Part shown: piece by piece, positions 42,223-54,613 of the stretch | How positions within the stretch are numbered: position 1 is the first letter of the stretch | How the letters are laid out: every line of letters begins with the position of its first letter | DNA from: Astragalus membranaceus | Lineage: Eukaryota; Streptophyta; Magnoliopsida; Fabales; Fabaceae | Direction of reading: 5' to 3' | Assembly: GCA_039519185.1 (NCBI GenBank) | Contig: CM076849.1 | Span: 68,442,784 to 68,506,783 of the forward strand | DNA length: 64,000 nucleotides | Made by a program: the position numbers and the translations under genes | The notes under the pieces: model-generated | Told to the model about the DNA's origin: nothing | Database searches by the model: none | Seen by the model: only the letters and a program-made list of their open reading frames with translations

Positions 42223-42915
42223 TTCCTGAGAAAAAAAGTTTATTTATTGGTTGATTTTAATTTTTTTGAAGGGGTTTAAGATCAAAGCCATACACAGCTA
42301 AAGTCTCTCAAACCAAAACCGACAAGATGTCCATCTCAACCGATCGCATATTTTTTTGTAATTTTATGAGAAATGTTTTTTATAGTTTTTAAAAAGGACT
42401 TTAGAATTTTTGAATTCTACAACTCATTAGCACTAAAATGAAAATTAACCAGATCTTACGGTCGACTTAATTCTCTATTGTTATTTTGCTAACAACTTAT
42501 TTTGTAATGTGAAGTTTTTTTTTGGAAATGTTATATTGAAATGCAAGCAAAAATTTTAAAAGACGTATGTTGTGAAACAAAGGATGTTAATAGGAATAGT
42601 GACAATTACTTATCTAAAAATAATAATTGAAAATAAACATACAAATAAATTTAAATAAAAGAGAACAGATTGACGAAAATAAAGGGAATGGAGGATTTAA
42701 TATGTAAAGATGAGACTTACTAAAATGCAAAATAAAATTTGATAAAAAAATGCAAAATAAAATAAAGAAGGTAAGTAGGCGATGTGCCAGGTGCATATGC
42801 GTGTAGTGGTAACTAAAAATAATGAATAGAGAGTAAGGAAACGTGGGTTGGTTGCATTGGAAACGTAACAAAGTAAAGTAAAGCAAACCAAAAAAAAAAG
42901 CTAATCCCTAAATCA

Positions 42916-44300
42916 GGCAAAGTTTCGACTGTAGCACCAAAAAAAAAAATTTATCAAAATAGCACACATTTTAGATTATTTACCAAACTAGCACACATCC
43001 CATTTTTAGTGTAGAAGTCGCCCCCCAAAACGACTTCTGAACTAAAAAATTTAATTTTTTTTTAAAAACTAGTTCAGAAGTCGCCCCCCAGGGTGACTTC
43101 TGAACTGTGTTTTTTAATTTTTTTTATTATATATTAATTTAAATTAATTTAATTTAATTATTTTAATTAATTTAGAAAATTAATATTGTTAATTCTAAAT
43201 AGAAATTATAAATATTATTGTGAAAAAAATATTATCGGCTATATTGAAATATGGAACCAACTGTATTACAACAACGGAAACAAACATATATTAAAATCAT
43301 TTTTTCACCTAAACTTAAAATGTTTTTTTACCTAAAGTGTAGTGTCGGCAAGATCATGACCGTTTATTAGTGTCCGCAAGATCCTGACCGTTGAAACTGC
43401 ACGCTGCACTAGTCACTATTCACTGTGCACTATTCACTATACGACACCACGCAGATCGAGTGAAACTGCAATTTGGCCTTGTCCAAGACATACCAATTGC
43501 ACCAGTCAATTTGGACGACATGCACAACATCGACATGCGAGGACTTGCAGATGAGGACTGGTCTATAAGGCACGGAGGCTGGATTGAATTGTGGAATGAG
43601 AGACAAAGTAGAGTTATTGTGGGTCACCCGTTCCATGGAGTACCGATGAACTCCCAAGAATATATGCAGTGGTTTCTGAACAACTCAAGGCCATACATTT
43701 CTATCGAGCAACAGCTTAGGGACCCACGAGTTGTGGATGATCAAGAAGAAGAACCGACTATGCCAGAAGCATCTTCATTGCCAACCACTCAAACTGAACG
43801 TCGCAACCGTAACCGTAGTCGACGTTGGCCACAAACTCAACATGCCAGCCAAATTTCCCCAACCTTAGAGGAAAGCCAACAAAATGTGCCTCATCGTCAC
43901 TCTATTTCCCCAACCTATCAAGATTATCGGCATTCTACGGCTGGCAGCAACGACGATATGTTCTATAATCTTTTTGGTGTCCACCCTGGTACGCCGGAAT
44001 CAGTTGCATATCTTCGTAGCCTTCAGGAGCATCCCGGTGCTAGTACCTCATCACTTCACCAATACGAATAACCACCTGCCCCTACCAATATTAATTTTCT
44101 AAATTAATTAAAATAATTAAATTAAATTTATTTAAATTAATATATAATAAATAAAAAAATTAAAAAACACAGTTCAGAAGTCACCCTGGGGGGGGGGGGA
44201 CTTCTACACTAAAAATGAGATGTGTGCTAGTTTGGTAAATAATCTAAAAGGTGTGCTATTTTGGTAATTTTTTTTTTTGGGCTACAGTGGAAACTTTGCC
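42916..44300. mobile_element. Long-TIR transposon carrying a plant mobile domain ORF
   Basis: Termini are GGCAAAGTTTCGACTGTAGC at the left and, inverted, GGCAAAGTTTCCACTGTAGC at the right. The inverted repeats run about 274 bp (42916-43189) and 215 bp (44086-44300); the left arm has an extra ~60-bp repeat of the GTTCAGAAGTCGCCCCCC type. The 3-bp flank tca occurs on both sides. Arms include TTTACCAAACTAGCACACAT and end in strongly AT-rich sequence. One open frame lies between the arms; no transposase is present. Long arms suggest a Mutator relative, but a 9-bp TSD was not found, so no superfamily is assigned. Confidence 0.75.
43391..44071 (+). CDS. C-terminal plant mobile domain (PMD/MAIN-like) protein fragment
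   Basis: 226 codons, the best-preserved frame in the transposon-rich part. From about residue 20 it reads RHHADRVKLQFGLVQDIP, then HNIDMRGLADEDW, a WIELWNERQ block and YMQWFLNNSRPYIS near residue 90. These match the end of the plant mobile domain found in proteins annotated 'serine/threonine-protein phosphatase 7 long form homolog' and in MAIN-like proteins. The rest is polar, with an RRNRNRSRRWP basic patch, ending GASTSSLHQYE just before the right inverted repeat. The N-terminal two thirds of a normal PMD are absent. PMDs occur both in host genes (silencing-related) and in transposons. Whether this frame is expressed is unknown; the start codon is uncertain. Confidence 0.7.
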   Translation: MKLHAALVTIHCALFTIRHHADRVKLQFGLVQDIPIAPVNLDDMHNIDMRGLADEDWSIRHGGWIELWNERQSRVIVGHPFHGVPMNSQEYMQWFLNNSRPYISIEQQLRDPRVVDDQEEEPTMPEASSLPTTQTERRNRNRSRRWPQTQHASQISPTLEESQQNVPHRHSISPTYQDYRHSTAGSNDDMFYNLFGVHPGTPESVAYLRSLQEHPGASTSSLHQYE

Positions 44301-44372
44301 TCAGCCGCATAAGAAACGATGAAAGACAGTTGAAAAGAGAGAAACCCGTTTGAGCGAGAAGAGGGAGAATAG

Positions 44373-44438
44373 AGGGTGCGGTGGTGAGAGGGTGCAGTGG
44401 TGAGAGGGTGCGGTGGTGAGAGATTACAGTGGTGAGGG
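44373..44438. repeat. 16-bp minisatellite
   Basis: About four units of AGGGTGCGGTGGTGAG, the last with ATTACAGTGG. It lies in the Ogre-like solo LTR. Confidence 0.75.
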
Positions 44439-45334
44439 AGAGTGTCGCGCGGAGGGACAATTGTGTTTGGACAAAAACGCGTAGACAGAGTGCAGGAAGG
44501 ATACGAAAAGTGAGGTTCGTGGTGGGTGACGGTGATGGTGGTGGTGAGGTAAGAATCCTATTCTCTCTGTTTTCTGCCTTTCTCTTTCTGTTTCTCAGTC
44601 TCTCCCTTACATTTTAAAATCGGTTTCCCACTTCCTTCCATTTTTGAAACCTCAGTGTTGCTGGGTTTTCAACTCTGGTTTTTTCTAAATTTTTTTCTAA
44701 TGGAATTCGTTTTCTCAGTTCCCTTCCTCCCTCTTCTGATTTTCGTTTGTCTCTTTAATAGAGGACTCCGATTCCTTTTCCTCCTCTTGCCAGCTTTGAG
44801 CCCTTGAAATGCCCCTTTCATATTCCAGAACCATAATTCTGTATCTCCAGCTTTTTCTGATCTTGCTATTGACCTCTCTTTTTTTTTCTGGTTTGATGTT
44901 TAGATTCCAGAAGTTTGGCACCATGTGATGGACAGTGGCTTCTTTGGTGAAAAAGGGTATCACAAGATGAAAGAAGCTATGAAAGCTATCTCAAAATAGA
45001 AGAAGATGCCCTATGCGCATCTTTCATTCTTGTTGTATTTTTCTGTTTTTCTGTAATTTCCGTTTTCTAGCTTTTTTAATTTTTTATTATGTAACAAAAA
45101 ATAATATTTAATGTTAAAATAGATTTTTTTCAATTTAATTCCCTTTTTTATAAGTTCTACTAATAGTAGTAATAAGAAAAAAAATTCAATTAATAATAGC
45201 AAAAACATTGCAAAATCGCCAACAAGCGTAAAATAGCACGCGTGAATGATAAAAGCCTAAAAGTGCATAAAATGACATATTTTGGGATTTTCCATAAAAA
45301 AAAGAAAAATACCAGTTAAAATTGGGTGTTCACA

Positions 45335-45781
45335 GAACTCACTGAGATTTATAATCTCACTGTATATGTTGTGGTGTTTTCAGATGTGCAGGGATAGCAA
45401 AGCAGATTGAGGAGAAGCGGTGTATGTTGTAGCTGCTCAGGTTGAAGGAAATGATCCTTTAGTGATCTTTAGGTTGTACTTTGCTTATTCCCTCCTTATG
45501 TATTATTTAAGTTTAAATCCTTGAATTGTATCAAGGTCATGTAGCGTTCATAACCGCGTCTTGTAATTGGACCATAGTTATTTATAATTTATCGAATATG
45601 TACCTTCTGAGTACTTATTCGGATATTGTATTTGAGAAGTATTTTATCTCAAAGTTATGTAAGTGGTTGTAATCCGCTTTAGTTTTTATTTGCTCCATTA
45701 TTATGAACAGGTTATACTCTGATGTTTATGATTCTGTTAATGTCTTATTGATCACTATGTGATGAAATTTAAGGTGTTACA
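45335..45781 (+). repeat. LARD-like element, first LTR, right end
   Basis: The continuation of the LTR interrupted at 41556, it ends AAATTTAAGGTGTTACA. It contains about 190 bases (around 45440-45630) that are missing from the second LTR near 51902. Confidence 0.88.
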
Positions 45782-45803
45782 TTTTTGGTATCAGAGGAGT
45801 TTG
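45782..45803 (+). other. Initiator-Met-type primer binding site, first copy
   Basis: TTTTTGGTATCAGAGGAG follows the LTR end. The second copy at 52059 reads GAGCAG, closer to the tRNA complement TGGTATCAGAGC. This PBS is usual in chromoviruses. Confidence 0.8.
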
Positions 45804-47639
45804 ACCTTGTCGGGCTTAGAGACCTAATGGTCAAAAGATTAGATAGATTGAGTCAGCTAGGGACTTAGACAATTGAGTGTCAGAACCTTTTAGTATTTTG
45901 TGTGAGACGTTGAGTTTGGATCCACTTGATATTTCATTCAACGTACTAAGAATAATGACAATTAGTTGCCTCGGCCCCGAAAATGTCCGAAACCATAAAC
46001 CCTAGGATTCCTGGACTTCTTGTTTCATCAGATTATGCAGCGAAAGTAATGGGCATCCGAGTTGTTTCGAAGAAGTTTGCGGGATTTCCAGTCATTGGAG
46101 CCGGATTGACCATTGAGTCATCCCGTAAGCTGTAAAGGGTCACCCAGAGAGTTATAAGTTGATAAATCTTCCTTTAGAAGAAGGGTAGTGTCCTAGATTT
46201 ACTCAGGACTAGTGAGCACCGTAAAACCCAGGTTGTTGTCAGATCAGTTTCTCAGTTACTGAAATGACGTCTAGTAGTCAATTCTACTGTGTAGCATAGA
46301 TTGAATCTAAGTTATGTTTCAGCCAAGTAAGATCCTTCGGGATAGGTATGGTTTTAGAATAGGTTTCCTTTCCCAAGGAACACCTTTTCCAAGGTTAGGA
46401 AACCAATATAGTAAGCTGTCATTGTGCTTGCAGTTTTGGCAGGTAGTACCCCAATGTTTATTAGACAAGTTACCTCATCAAAACACTAATTTATGTTCCT
46501 ATCAAGAAGGGACTAGTAGTCCATGTAAATAAAGTTAAAATATCACGACTCTCCGATTAGGAGCATGTCAGTTTTCATCTGTGGGAAATTTTCGCTAGTC
46601 TTCCAACTTGTTTTATCCGTAACTTATGATCCGGAACTCCGATTTAGGTATCCCGGGATGCGTTGGAAAGCTAACAAAATTGTCTACACATACCAATGGA
46701 TTTGGATTAGGTTTTATCCTAGTTCCAAAAAGTATTCCTACTCTACCCAAGCCTTAGACTCTAAGTGTTAGTAGAATGGAAACCTTAGTTGGGCATAAGA
46801 CGCATGTAGCAAATCCCCAACGAGTAAGGCTAAGAAGGTAAGACCCAAATTAGGAAAGATTCCTTTTGACGTCGTAAGGAGGCTATTTCTTGGAAATGTA
46901 GCAAGAATATCTTCCGTTAAGAAAACCGTAAGACTTAGTGAAAGTCCTAAATGATTAGGCACATAGTTGAATGTTGACAAGGGAAGAGTTTGAGTTATCT
47001 AAGTACCAATTGTGATTGACAGGCCATAAGTAAGTCAAGTTTCGGGTTTGGTTGATTACAATAGTTGTAATGATTTTGTCTGTATTGTGTATGGAATTCG
47101 GAAAGATGGAGGACCTAAGGAATGTTCAAAATAGTTATTCAATTTCCGAATCAACACAGGATGCACTACTTGTGCGCCTGTTTGATTCCTTAAAGGAACT
47201 CTTCTGTTTTCTCGTTTCTTTGATGGTACAGCTATCCCAATACCATCCGTAATCCAAATGTAAATGATTACACCTTGATTGATCATCAATCCATCATGAT
47301 GTGATTAAGTCTATAGGCTTTTAGTGAACCCTATTTTTAGGGAAGCCATTTAGCCTCACCAGTGAGATCCCTATTGTATAGAGATTCTCGTACCCTAGTG
47401 TATGGGTAGTTGAAGCGCAAAGAGGGCTAATAGTTCGAAAGGATAAGTGATAGATTCTCAGACAAGTTCTATCAAGGAGGATAGCCAGTCTTGAAAAATT
47501 TTATCTGGCTAGAGGTTTTTCCCCAAAGGTCTTTGCATTAGTGCTATGATTGTAGATTTTATAGTCATTGAGTTTAAAGTTCAATTCATGAGTTATGGAG
47601 ATTCACTCCCACTAGTAAATTTGGGTTAGTCGGTAGAGT

Positions 47640-47920
47640 GACTTTGATAGGTCATGGCAAAAATTATTTTTATAAAATCTTATCATTATGTGGGTCATTG
47701 AAACAATATAGTCGACTCTGATAGGTAGAGGAAAAGTATTTTTAAATCCTATCAATATAAGAGTCATTGAGACATTATAGTTGACTCCGATAGGTAGAGG
47801 AAAAAGTGTTTTTATAAAATCCTATCACTATGCGGATCAAAGAGACAATATAGTCGATCCTGATAGGTAATGGAAAGATTATTTTATAAAAATCCTATCA
47901 ATACAAGAGTCAGTGTGAAC
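47640..47920 (+). repeat. Four 69-74-bp tandem units with inverted repeats
   Basis: Units start at GATAGG (47646, 47720, 47789, 47862). Each has TGATAGG ... CCTATCA, and between units GAGTC ... GACTC, so every unit can form hairpins. Base changes are scattered. Confidence 0.75.
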
Positions 47921-49621
47921 AGAGGTGGTTCCCGAGTTTAACCCAAAGAACTAGATGTATCTCCAATAGGATTGAAAGGTTATGTCCCAAAATGATCTTC
48001 CGTTGTGAAGAAAATTTTGTTAGTGCATTGACTAATAAGGGAAAAGTAGAGGTTTTAAGCATTGAGTTAGGCGTTAGTCCCTAAGCCGGGATGCCTACAC
48101 AAGTCTTCACTTTGGTCGCGAGGTTTTAGTTTGTTAACCTCTCCTTTGTGAAGGTTAACAATCAGATTGCATTATGTGATTTCCGTTTGACAAGTCAAAT
48201 GTGAATACAGTTATGAAAGGTGAGGTGATTGCTAACAGTGTTTTATAATTGAATAGCTATCAAAAGATAAACTGATTGAACTTTTTGGAAGTGACTGAAA
48301 TAGATGTACACCTAAATGTTGAGCATGATAATGGTGGTATAAAGTACATGAAGTTATGAAATTGCATTTTGTTTAAGGATGAGTGATTGTGACTGAAATT
48401 TCCGAAGTGAAGATTGGCGTGCGGTATTGTAGTCTTAAAAATCATTTTGTGAAAATTCTCATGCTAATGTTACTTTTGGAAATCCACATGACTATTGATG
48501 ATTGCCTTGCAATGATGATGTGACTTTGACAATTCATGTTTAAGGTTTGTATTGCTGAATTCTGATTGATTGTGAGGATTTACATGTGTTAGGACAAGAG
48601 ACAGTTTTAATAGGTCATAGTTTAAGGTATAGCTTAGGTTGAGTGTTGGAACGAACGGGATGTACAATTTTTAAGAAAAAAGTTGATTTTGGAAACTGAT
48701 CAAAGAGCCCGGACCGTGCGCCTGAAAGGCACAGACTTTGCGAGAATTTTTGTTTCATCTTTCCAAATTGAATCCAAGTCATTCCGTTCCGAAACCATTG
48801 CTTGCCTAACCTTATCCTTAACCCAAGTTGAGACATTTTCCATTGGGATCATCCAATTGGAGTCATGTTTAGTGTCACGAGAGTGTTAGACGGTTTACAA
48901 GTACAAGTACGAATAGAGTTGTGTAGTGGGAACCAACTAGACAGTGAGGTTATGAAATGTCCCTAGGATCAGTTGAGCTAAGGAGTATATATTGGTTACA
49001 CTACAAAGAGGAAATGTAAGTTTTGAAAACAATTCTAAAGTGATTTTGATTGTTTTTCAAAAATTATTTAGTGCCACTATGGCCTATTTCTATGTTTAAG
49101 GAAAGGTTTTCGAGAAACTCTCATCTCATCTTTTTGGAACTATTTCTATTTCGAAAACTTGAGAACGAGTTAAGAAGTTTCGCAGTTGACTTTTCCGTCA
49201 CATTTTTTTATGTGTACGAGAACTGTTATGAATTGTAAAGGATTTGTTAAAAATGTGTTTACACCCTCCAAATAAATCATTTTCTCTTGCCTCAATCGAG
49301 GAATTCGAATATGTGAGCCTTATTTTCAAACTTGTATTCTATTAAGTGTCACATATTACGCGTTTTGATTTAAGACAAATCAAAGTACAGGCGTAAACCA
49401 AATGGATTGGGGTAAAGTTTTAAGTTACTCTATTACAAGTTCAAATGAATCTCTTTATTTTCAAGATCGTTAAGGTTTTGTACCGAAGAGGAAAACGGAT
49501 TTCAAGTTAATAAAACTGTTTTCTGGTAGTTAAGGTCCTTACGATAATGTATTTTCTCGGTTAGCAAGTCGGTAAACCTTAAACAATTTTTGAGGACAAT
49601 ATTTTTTAAGTTGGAGTGTAA

Positions 49622-52058
49622 TGTAACATCCCCAAAATAATTAAGTTAATTATTTTGATGTTTAACTCAATTAATTTAATTTAGTACTTAGTTAATAATT
49701 TTTGTTAGTTAAGTGTTAGATTAATTAGTAATTGTTGTGGAGTTTTGAGAGATTAATAGATAGAGAGGGGTTTGTTTAGGAATTAGAACTAAGGTAAGGG
49801 TACATGAGTCTTTCCCATGTGAGATATTTGAGTTGTAGTATAAATAAAAGAAAAATAATAGAAAAGGAAAAAGAAAGAGAGAAGAATTCGAATGGAAGAA
49901 AGAAAGGAAAGAAAAGAAAGAATGGAGAAGAGAAAGAGAGAGGGTCACGAAGGTGAGAAGAGGAGAAGGGGAAAATAGGTTCATGCAAACTCCATCTTTC
50001 TTGCACAAAAAATGATCACCTTCTCATCCTCTTCACTTTGATACAAAAATCATCACCCACAACTCACTCTCTATCTATCCACCATTTTCGAAATTAGTGA
50101 AGAAGACTAGGGAATGTTGGGTTTTCTTCTTCTTTTTTTGTCTTGGAGGTTAGGAAGGTTCCATTGAGAGTTTGATTGTTAACTAGGAGTGAAAAAATCA
50201 AAGTTTGTGTGAGTTAGGGTTGTGAATCAAAAAAATTGGGGTTTTATGTGATGAAGCTCATTTGGAGCTTAGAGACAATGAATAGTGATTTTGGAAACAC
50301 TATGTTGATTAGGAGTTTATATGGAAAGTGCAAGCTTTGGAATCAAATTGGGGTTTTGGAAATTGAGTTTGAATTAATGCTTTAGGTTCACTTTGAAGAT
50401 TAGAAGCTAAATGTTGGTGCCTTGGTGTAAATTGATGCTCCGAGCGAGGTTTTTTCGCGTGTTGAGATCGACGATCAATGTGAGTTCTTCGATAATTTTT
50501 GAGGTCTTGCTTGATGTTTTGATTGATTAATTTGAGGTTTTTATGGTTATGTGAAAATGATGTTTGTTTGAAAGGTTACAATATTTGAATTTGCTTGTTT
50601 AAATATTGAATCATTGGGAAGTTATGGATATGTTTGATGATTGAGAAAATGGTTTTCCAATTTGAGGATAATTGATGTTTAATTGATTGAATGTATTATG
50701 GTCCGGTTTGATGTGAATTTTGAAGCGTTTTGGTGAAAACTGTTAAACCGAACCATTAATGGATTTCATGAACATTAGCCCAAACTTGTTTGATTTCAAT
50801 GATTGATTGTTTGTCTTGTTAATTGGTAGTGTTATGGTAAAGTTAGGAATCGAGCGGAACGAGTAACAGAATCGAACGGAATAGCGAATTTACACGAAAA
50901 CGGAAAATTTTTCAGTGCCGTCAAAGGAGCACGACCCGTGCGTAAAAGACCACGACCCGCGCACCTTGTTCTTCCAGCTTCCATAGAACATTGTTTTTAG
51001 GGCGCACAACCCGTGCGTAGAGCGCACGACCCGTGCGCGGAATTCTGCCCTAAGTTTTTAAACACGCTCAAAGCTATTCCGTTTTGTTCCAAACCTCTTC
51101 CAACTCATTTACTAACCCTTCCCAATGATCATTGAATAAAGATAAGTTGTATTTCAAGTGGTTTTACAATGCAATGAGAACTTCGTTACGATAGGGTATA
51201 ATGTAAACCGAAGTATAATGTATCGAATTGTTTACGTTTCATGTTGTACAACGAGCAAGTTTATGTTATGGTTTGATTATAAACCAGGTAAATGTTGTAC
51301 CGAGTGTGAAAACAACCAAAGTACCAAGAAGGGACTTTGTGTTCGAGTTTATAACAAAAGAATACGACCTTGTGTCGAATAATGGACCTAGCGTCCTAGT
51401 TAAGGATAAGGATTACGACTTCGTGTCGATTAACAGACTTAATGTCCGAGAGGATAATAATGCGACTTCGTGTCAAGAAATGGACGGACTTAATGTCCAA
51501 GAGGTTAATAAAAGATATTGTGGGGGATGACGATCTCGAGTTTATGTAGCATACTTAGCCGAGGGGAGTCATGAATCCAAAGCTAGGGCCCTGGCATTAT
51601 TCGTATAGCTATACGGATTGGGGTTTCTGTTGATATTGGGTATTCTAGAGTATCTGGCGTTATATCTCGGATTGTGCTAAGCCACAAACAAGATTAAAAG
51701 ACAGAAATGTTAATTCACAGACAAGGAAAAGTATGAGCGAGAACGGCTCATAAGAAAAAGGACAACACCAAGAGAGGATATATGAGGGGGTGTGAAAGAA
51801 CTCACTGAGATTTATAATCTCACTGTATATGTTGTGGTGTTTTCAGATGTACAGGGATAGCAAAATAGATTGAGGAGAAGCGGTGTATGTTGTAGCTGCT
51901 CATTGTATTTGAGAAGTATTTTATCTCAAAGTTATGTAAGTGGTTGTAATCTGCTTTAGTTTTTATTTGGTCCATTATTATGAACAGGTTATACTCTGAT
52001 GTTTATGATTATGTTAATGTCTTATTGATCACTATGTGGTGAAATTTAAGGTGTTACA
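49622..52058 (+). repeat. LARD-like element, second LTR, complete
   Basis: 2437 bp, TGTAACATCCCC to GGTGTTACA. It is preceded by the PPT and followed not by flanking DNA but by a second PBS and interior. Four palindromic GCACGACCCGTGC-like motifs lie at 50928-51036. Confidence 0.9.
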
Positions 52059-53347
52059 TTTTTGGTATCAGAGCAGTTCGACCTTGTCGGGCTTAGAGAC
52101 CTGGCGGTCCAAAGATTAGATAGATTGAGTCAGCTAGGGACTTAGACAATTGACTGTCAGAACCTTTTAGTATTTTGTGTGAGACGTTGAGTTTGGATCC
52201 ACTCTATATTTCATTCAACGTACTAAGAATAATGACAATGAGTTGCCTCGGCCCCGAAAATGTCCGAAACCATAAACCCTAGGATTCCTAGACTTCTTGT
52301 TTCATCAGATTATGCAGCGAAAGTAATGGGCATCCGAGTTGGTTCGAAGAAGTTTGCGGGACTTTCCAGTCTTTGGAGCCGGATTGACCATTGAGTCATC
52401 TCGTAAGCTGTACAGGGTCACCCAGAGAGTTATAAGTTGATAAATATTCCTATAGAAGAAGGGTAGTGTCCTAGATTTACTCAGGACTAATGAGCACTGT
52501 AAAACCCAGATTGTTGTTAGATCAATTTCTCAGTTACTGAAATGACGTCTAGTAGTCAATTCTACTGTGTGTAGCATAGATTGACTCTAAGTTATGTTTC
52601 AGCCAAGTAAGATCCTTCGGGATAGTTATGGTTTTAGAATAGGTTTCCTTTCCCAAGGAACACCTTTTCCAAAGTTAGGAAACCAAGATAGTAAGCTCTC
52701 ATTGTGCTTGCAGTTTTGGCCGGTAGTACCCCAATGTTTATTAGACAAGTTACCTCATCAAAACACTAATTTATGTTCCTATCAAGAAGGGACTAGTAGT
52801 CCATGTAAATAAAGTTACCATATCACGACTCTCTGATTAGGAGCATGTCAGTTTTCATCTGTGGGAAATTTTCGCTATTCTTCCAACTTATTTTATCTGT
52901 AACTTATGATCCGGAACTCCGATTTAGGTATCCCGGGATGCGTTGGAAAGCTAACAAAATTGTCTACACATACCAATGGATTTGGATTAGGTTTTATCCT
53001 AGTTCCAAAAAGTATTCCTACTTTACCCAAGCCTTAGACTCTAAGTGTTAGTAAAATGGAAACCTTAGTTGGGCATAAGACGCATGTAGCGAATCCCCAA
53101 TGAGTAAGGCTAAGAAGGTAAGACCCAGATTAGGAAAGATTCCTTTTGACGTTGTAAGGAGGCTATTTCTGGGAAATGGCCAGTAGCAAGAATATCTTCC
53201 CTTAAGAAAACCGTAAGACTTAGTGAAAGTCCTAAATGATTAGGCACATAGTTGAATGTTGACAAGGGAAGAGTTTGGGTTATCTAAGTACCAATTGTGA
53301 TTGACAGGCCATAAGTAAGTCAAGTTTCGGGTTTGGTTGATTACAAT
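52059..53347 (+). mobile_element. Second LARD interior, truncated
   Basis: It starts with the PBS TTTTTGGTATCAGAGCAG and follows the first interior (45782-47063) almost base for base. It ends within GGTTTGATTACAATA, where unrelated sequence starts. Together with the upstream part this gives LTR-interior-LTR-interior, a tandem form expected from unequal recombination between LTRs. Confidence 0.88.
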
Positions 53348-53378
53348 ATTACACATGAGTTTTTTCAGGATTCATCTA

Positions 53379-53992
53379 GAAAAAATTAGTTTACTGTAAA
53401 GATGTACATATACAACAAAATCAAGTTTTACATAACTAGTTTAACAAAATAAAAATTCTTAAATCTAAGATTCTGATTGTGATTCAGTTACTAATGTCAC
53501 TCTACATTGGACTGATGACTAGTTTTCTAATGTTATCTATTAGTTGAAAACGTCACCTCAAACATAGTGAGTTATAAAATTCAGTAACATAAAATTTAAA
53601 ATAAACAGTTAATGATGTTTCTAGCCATATATGCAAGATATGAAAAATCATCTCGGGAGCTACATAATAGGTGACATTTTTGTATTCCGAGAAAAAATTA
53701 GTTTACTGTAAAGATGTACATATACAACAAAATCAAGTTTTACATAACTAGTTTAACAAAATAAAAATTCTTAAATCTAAGATTCTGATTGTGATTCAGT
53801 TACTAATGTCACTGTACATTGGACTGATGACTAGTTTTCTAATGTTATCTATTAGTTGAAAACGTCACCTCAAACATAGTGAGTTATAAAATTCAGTAAC
53901 ATAAAATTTAAAATAAACAGTTAATGATGTTTCTAGCCATATATGCAAGATTTGAAAAATCATCTCGGGAGCTACATAATAGGTGACATTTT
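53379..53992. repeat. 312-bp tandem duplication
   Basis: Unit one is 53379-53690, unit two 53691 to about 53992, both starting GAAAAAATTAGTTTACTG. Only a few differences are visible (for example ACTCTACA/ACTGTACA). AT-rich, non-coding, origin unknown. Confidence 0.9.
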
Positions 53993-54536
53993 CTTTGGGA
54001 GCAATGATTCAAAGCACGAAGACAGAACATGGAAGCAGTTGAAAGATCAAGCGAGAGGAGCGAGGCCTCGAAAAGCGGAGTGAAGGAGTTCACCCCACTA
54101 ACCGTGCTAGTGAGATCATGGGTGGTTACTCCGCCTCTTTAGGACTTAGGAACGATGATAGTCGTTGACCTTAGATTGACGGTAGGCAAATGTTGGCTAT
54201 GATAGTGGCCGATGATGGCCTACGTATATAAATAGCAGAGTAATTGTACAGAATAGAGATAATCAATCAATAAAAAAACTCTACGTTTATTTCATCTATC
54301 TGCTTTTATCGCACTTTATCTTTATTTTTTATGCATTAGCTAGTAGTATAATCCAACCCTCGCAGTCCCCTCTCACCTAACCTGACCCTTTCTAGAGGAG
54401 TCAGGATACCCACAGTCAAGTAGCAGAGTTCCCTCCTTGGCGCAATCGCTTGAAGAACAAGGAATCGAAGAACTTGCTCAAATCGCTGACCGAATCCACG
54501 GCTAGGACCTAAGAGTTTGAACCAAGGAACAACAAA
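53993..54536 (+). repeat. Gag-only Tat-type element F, 5' LTR, truncated
   Basis: It matches the 3' LTR from its base ~430 onward (57533-57910), so the left part is missing. TATA box TATATAAATAG is near 54224. The shared sequence ends at CCTCGCA (54364), but the PBS starts only at 54537, so the LTR probably runs to there and the 3' copy is cut short. Confidence 0.75.
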
Positions 54537-54555
54537 TTGGCACGCCCGGTGGGAC
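54537..54555 (+). other. Element F primer binding site
   Basis: TTGGCACGCCCGGTGGGAC, the usual form in one group of Tat-lineage elements. Confidence 0.7.
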
Positions 54556-54613
54556 TAGAACAGATGAACAGACCATTGCGTTTGATTTGCCTGGACTGGA
54601 TTATCATTGGCGT

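Larger units (their letters stand above)
41557..45334 (+). mobile_element. Ogre-like solo LTR, 3.78 kb
   Basis: It starts TGTCGTGACCGTGATCCC and ends GGGTGTTCACA. The target duplication gaact (41552-41556, 45335-45339) is perfect. It shares modules with the LTR at 58048-64000: TTCGGGAGTCGGTTA (41690) and the CTTGACG...CTCCTACGTAT hairpin block. LTRs of several kilobases with such modules are a mark of Ogre-type Tat elements. No PBS or internal sequence follows, so it is a solo LTR. A TIR element (42916-44300) sits inside it. Confidence 0.8.
45782..49621 (+). mobile_element. Non-coding interior of the LARD-like element
   Basis: 3840 bases between PBS and the second LTR. No frame longer than about 80 codons and no gag, protease, RT or integrase motif could be found on either strand. 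It ends in TGAGGACAATATTTTTTAAG and TTGGAGTG, as in chromoviruses, where GAGGAC and a PPT precede the 3' LTR. PBS, PPT and large LTRs with no coding capacity define a LARD (large retrotransposon derivative). Movement would depend on enzymes from a related autonomous element. Confidence 0.8.

Noticed and set aside
43391..43460. N-terminal ~20 residues of the PMD frame as part of the domain
   Set aside because: They derive from repetitive CACTATTCACTATxC sequence; similarity starts only at about 43443.
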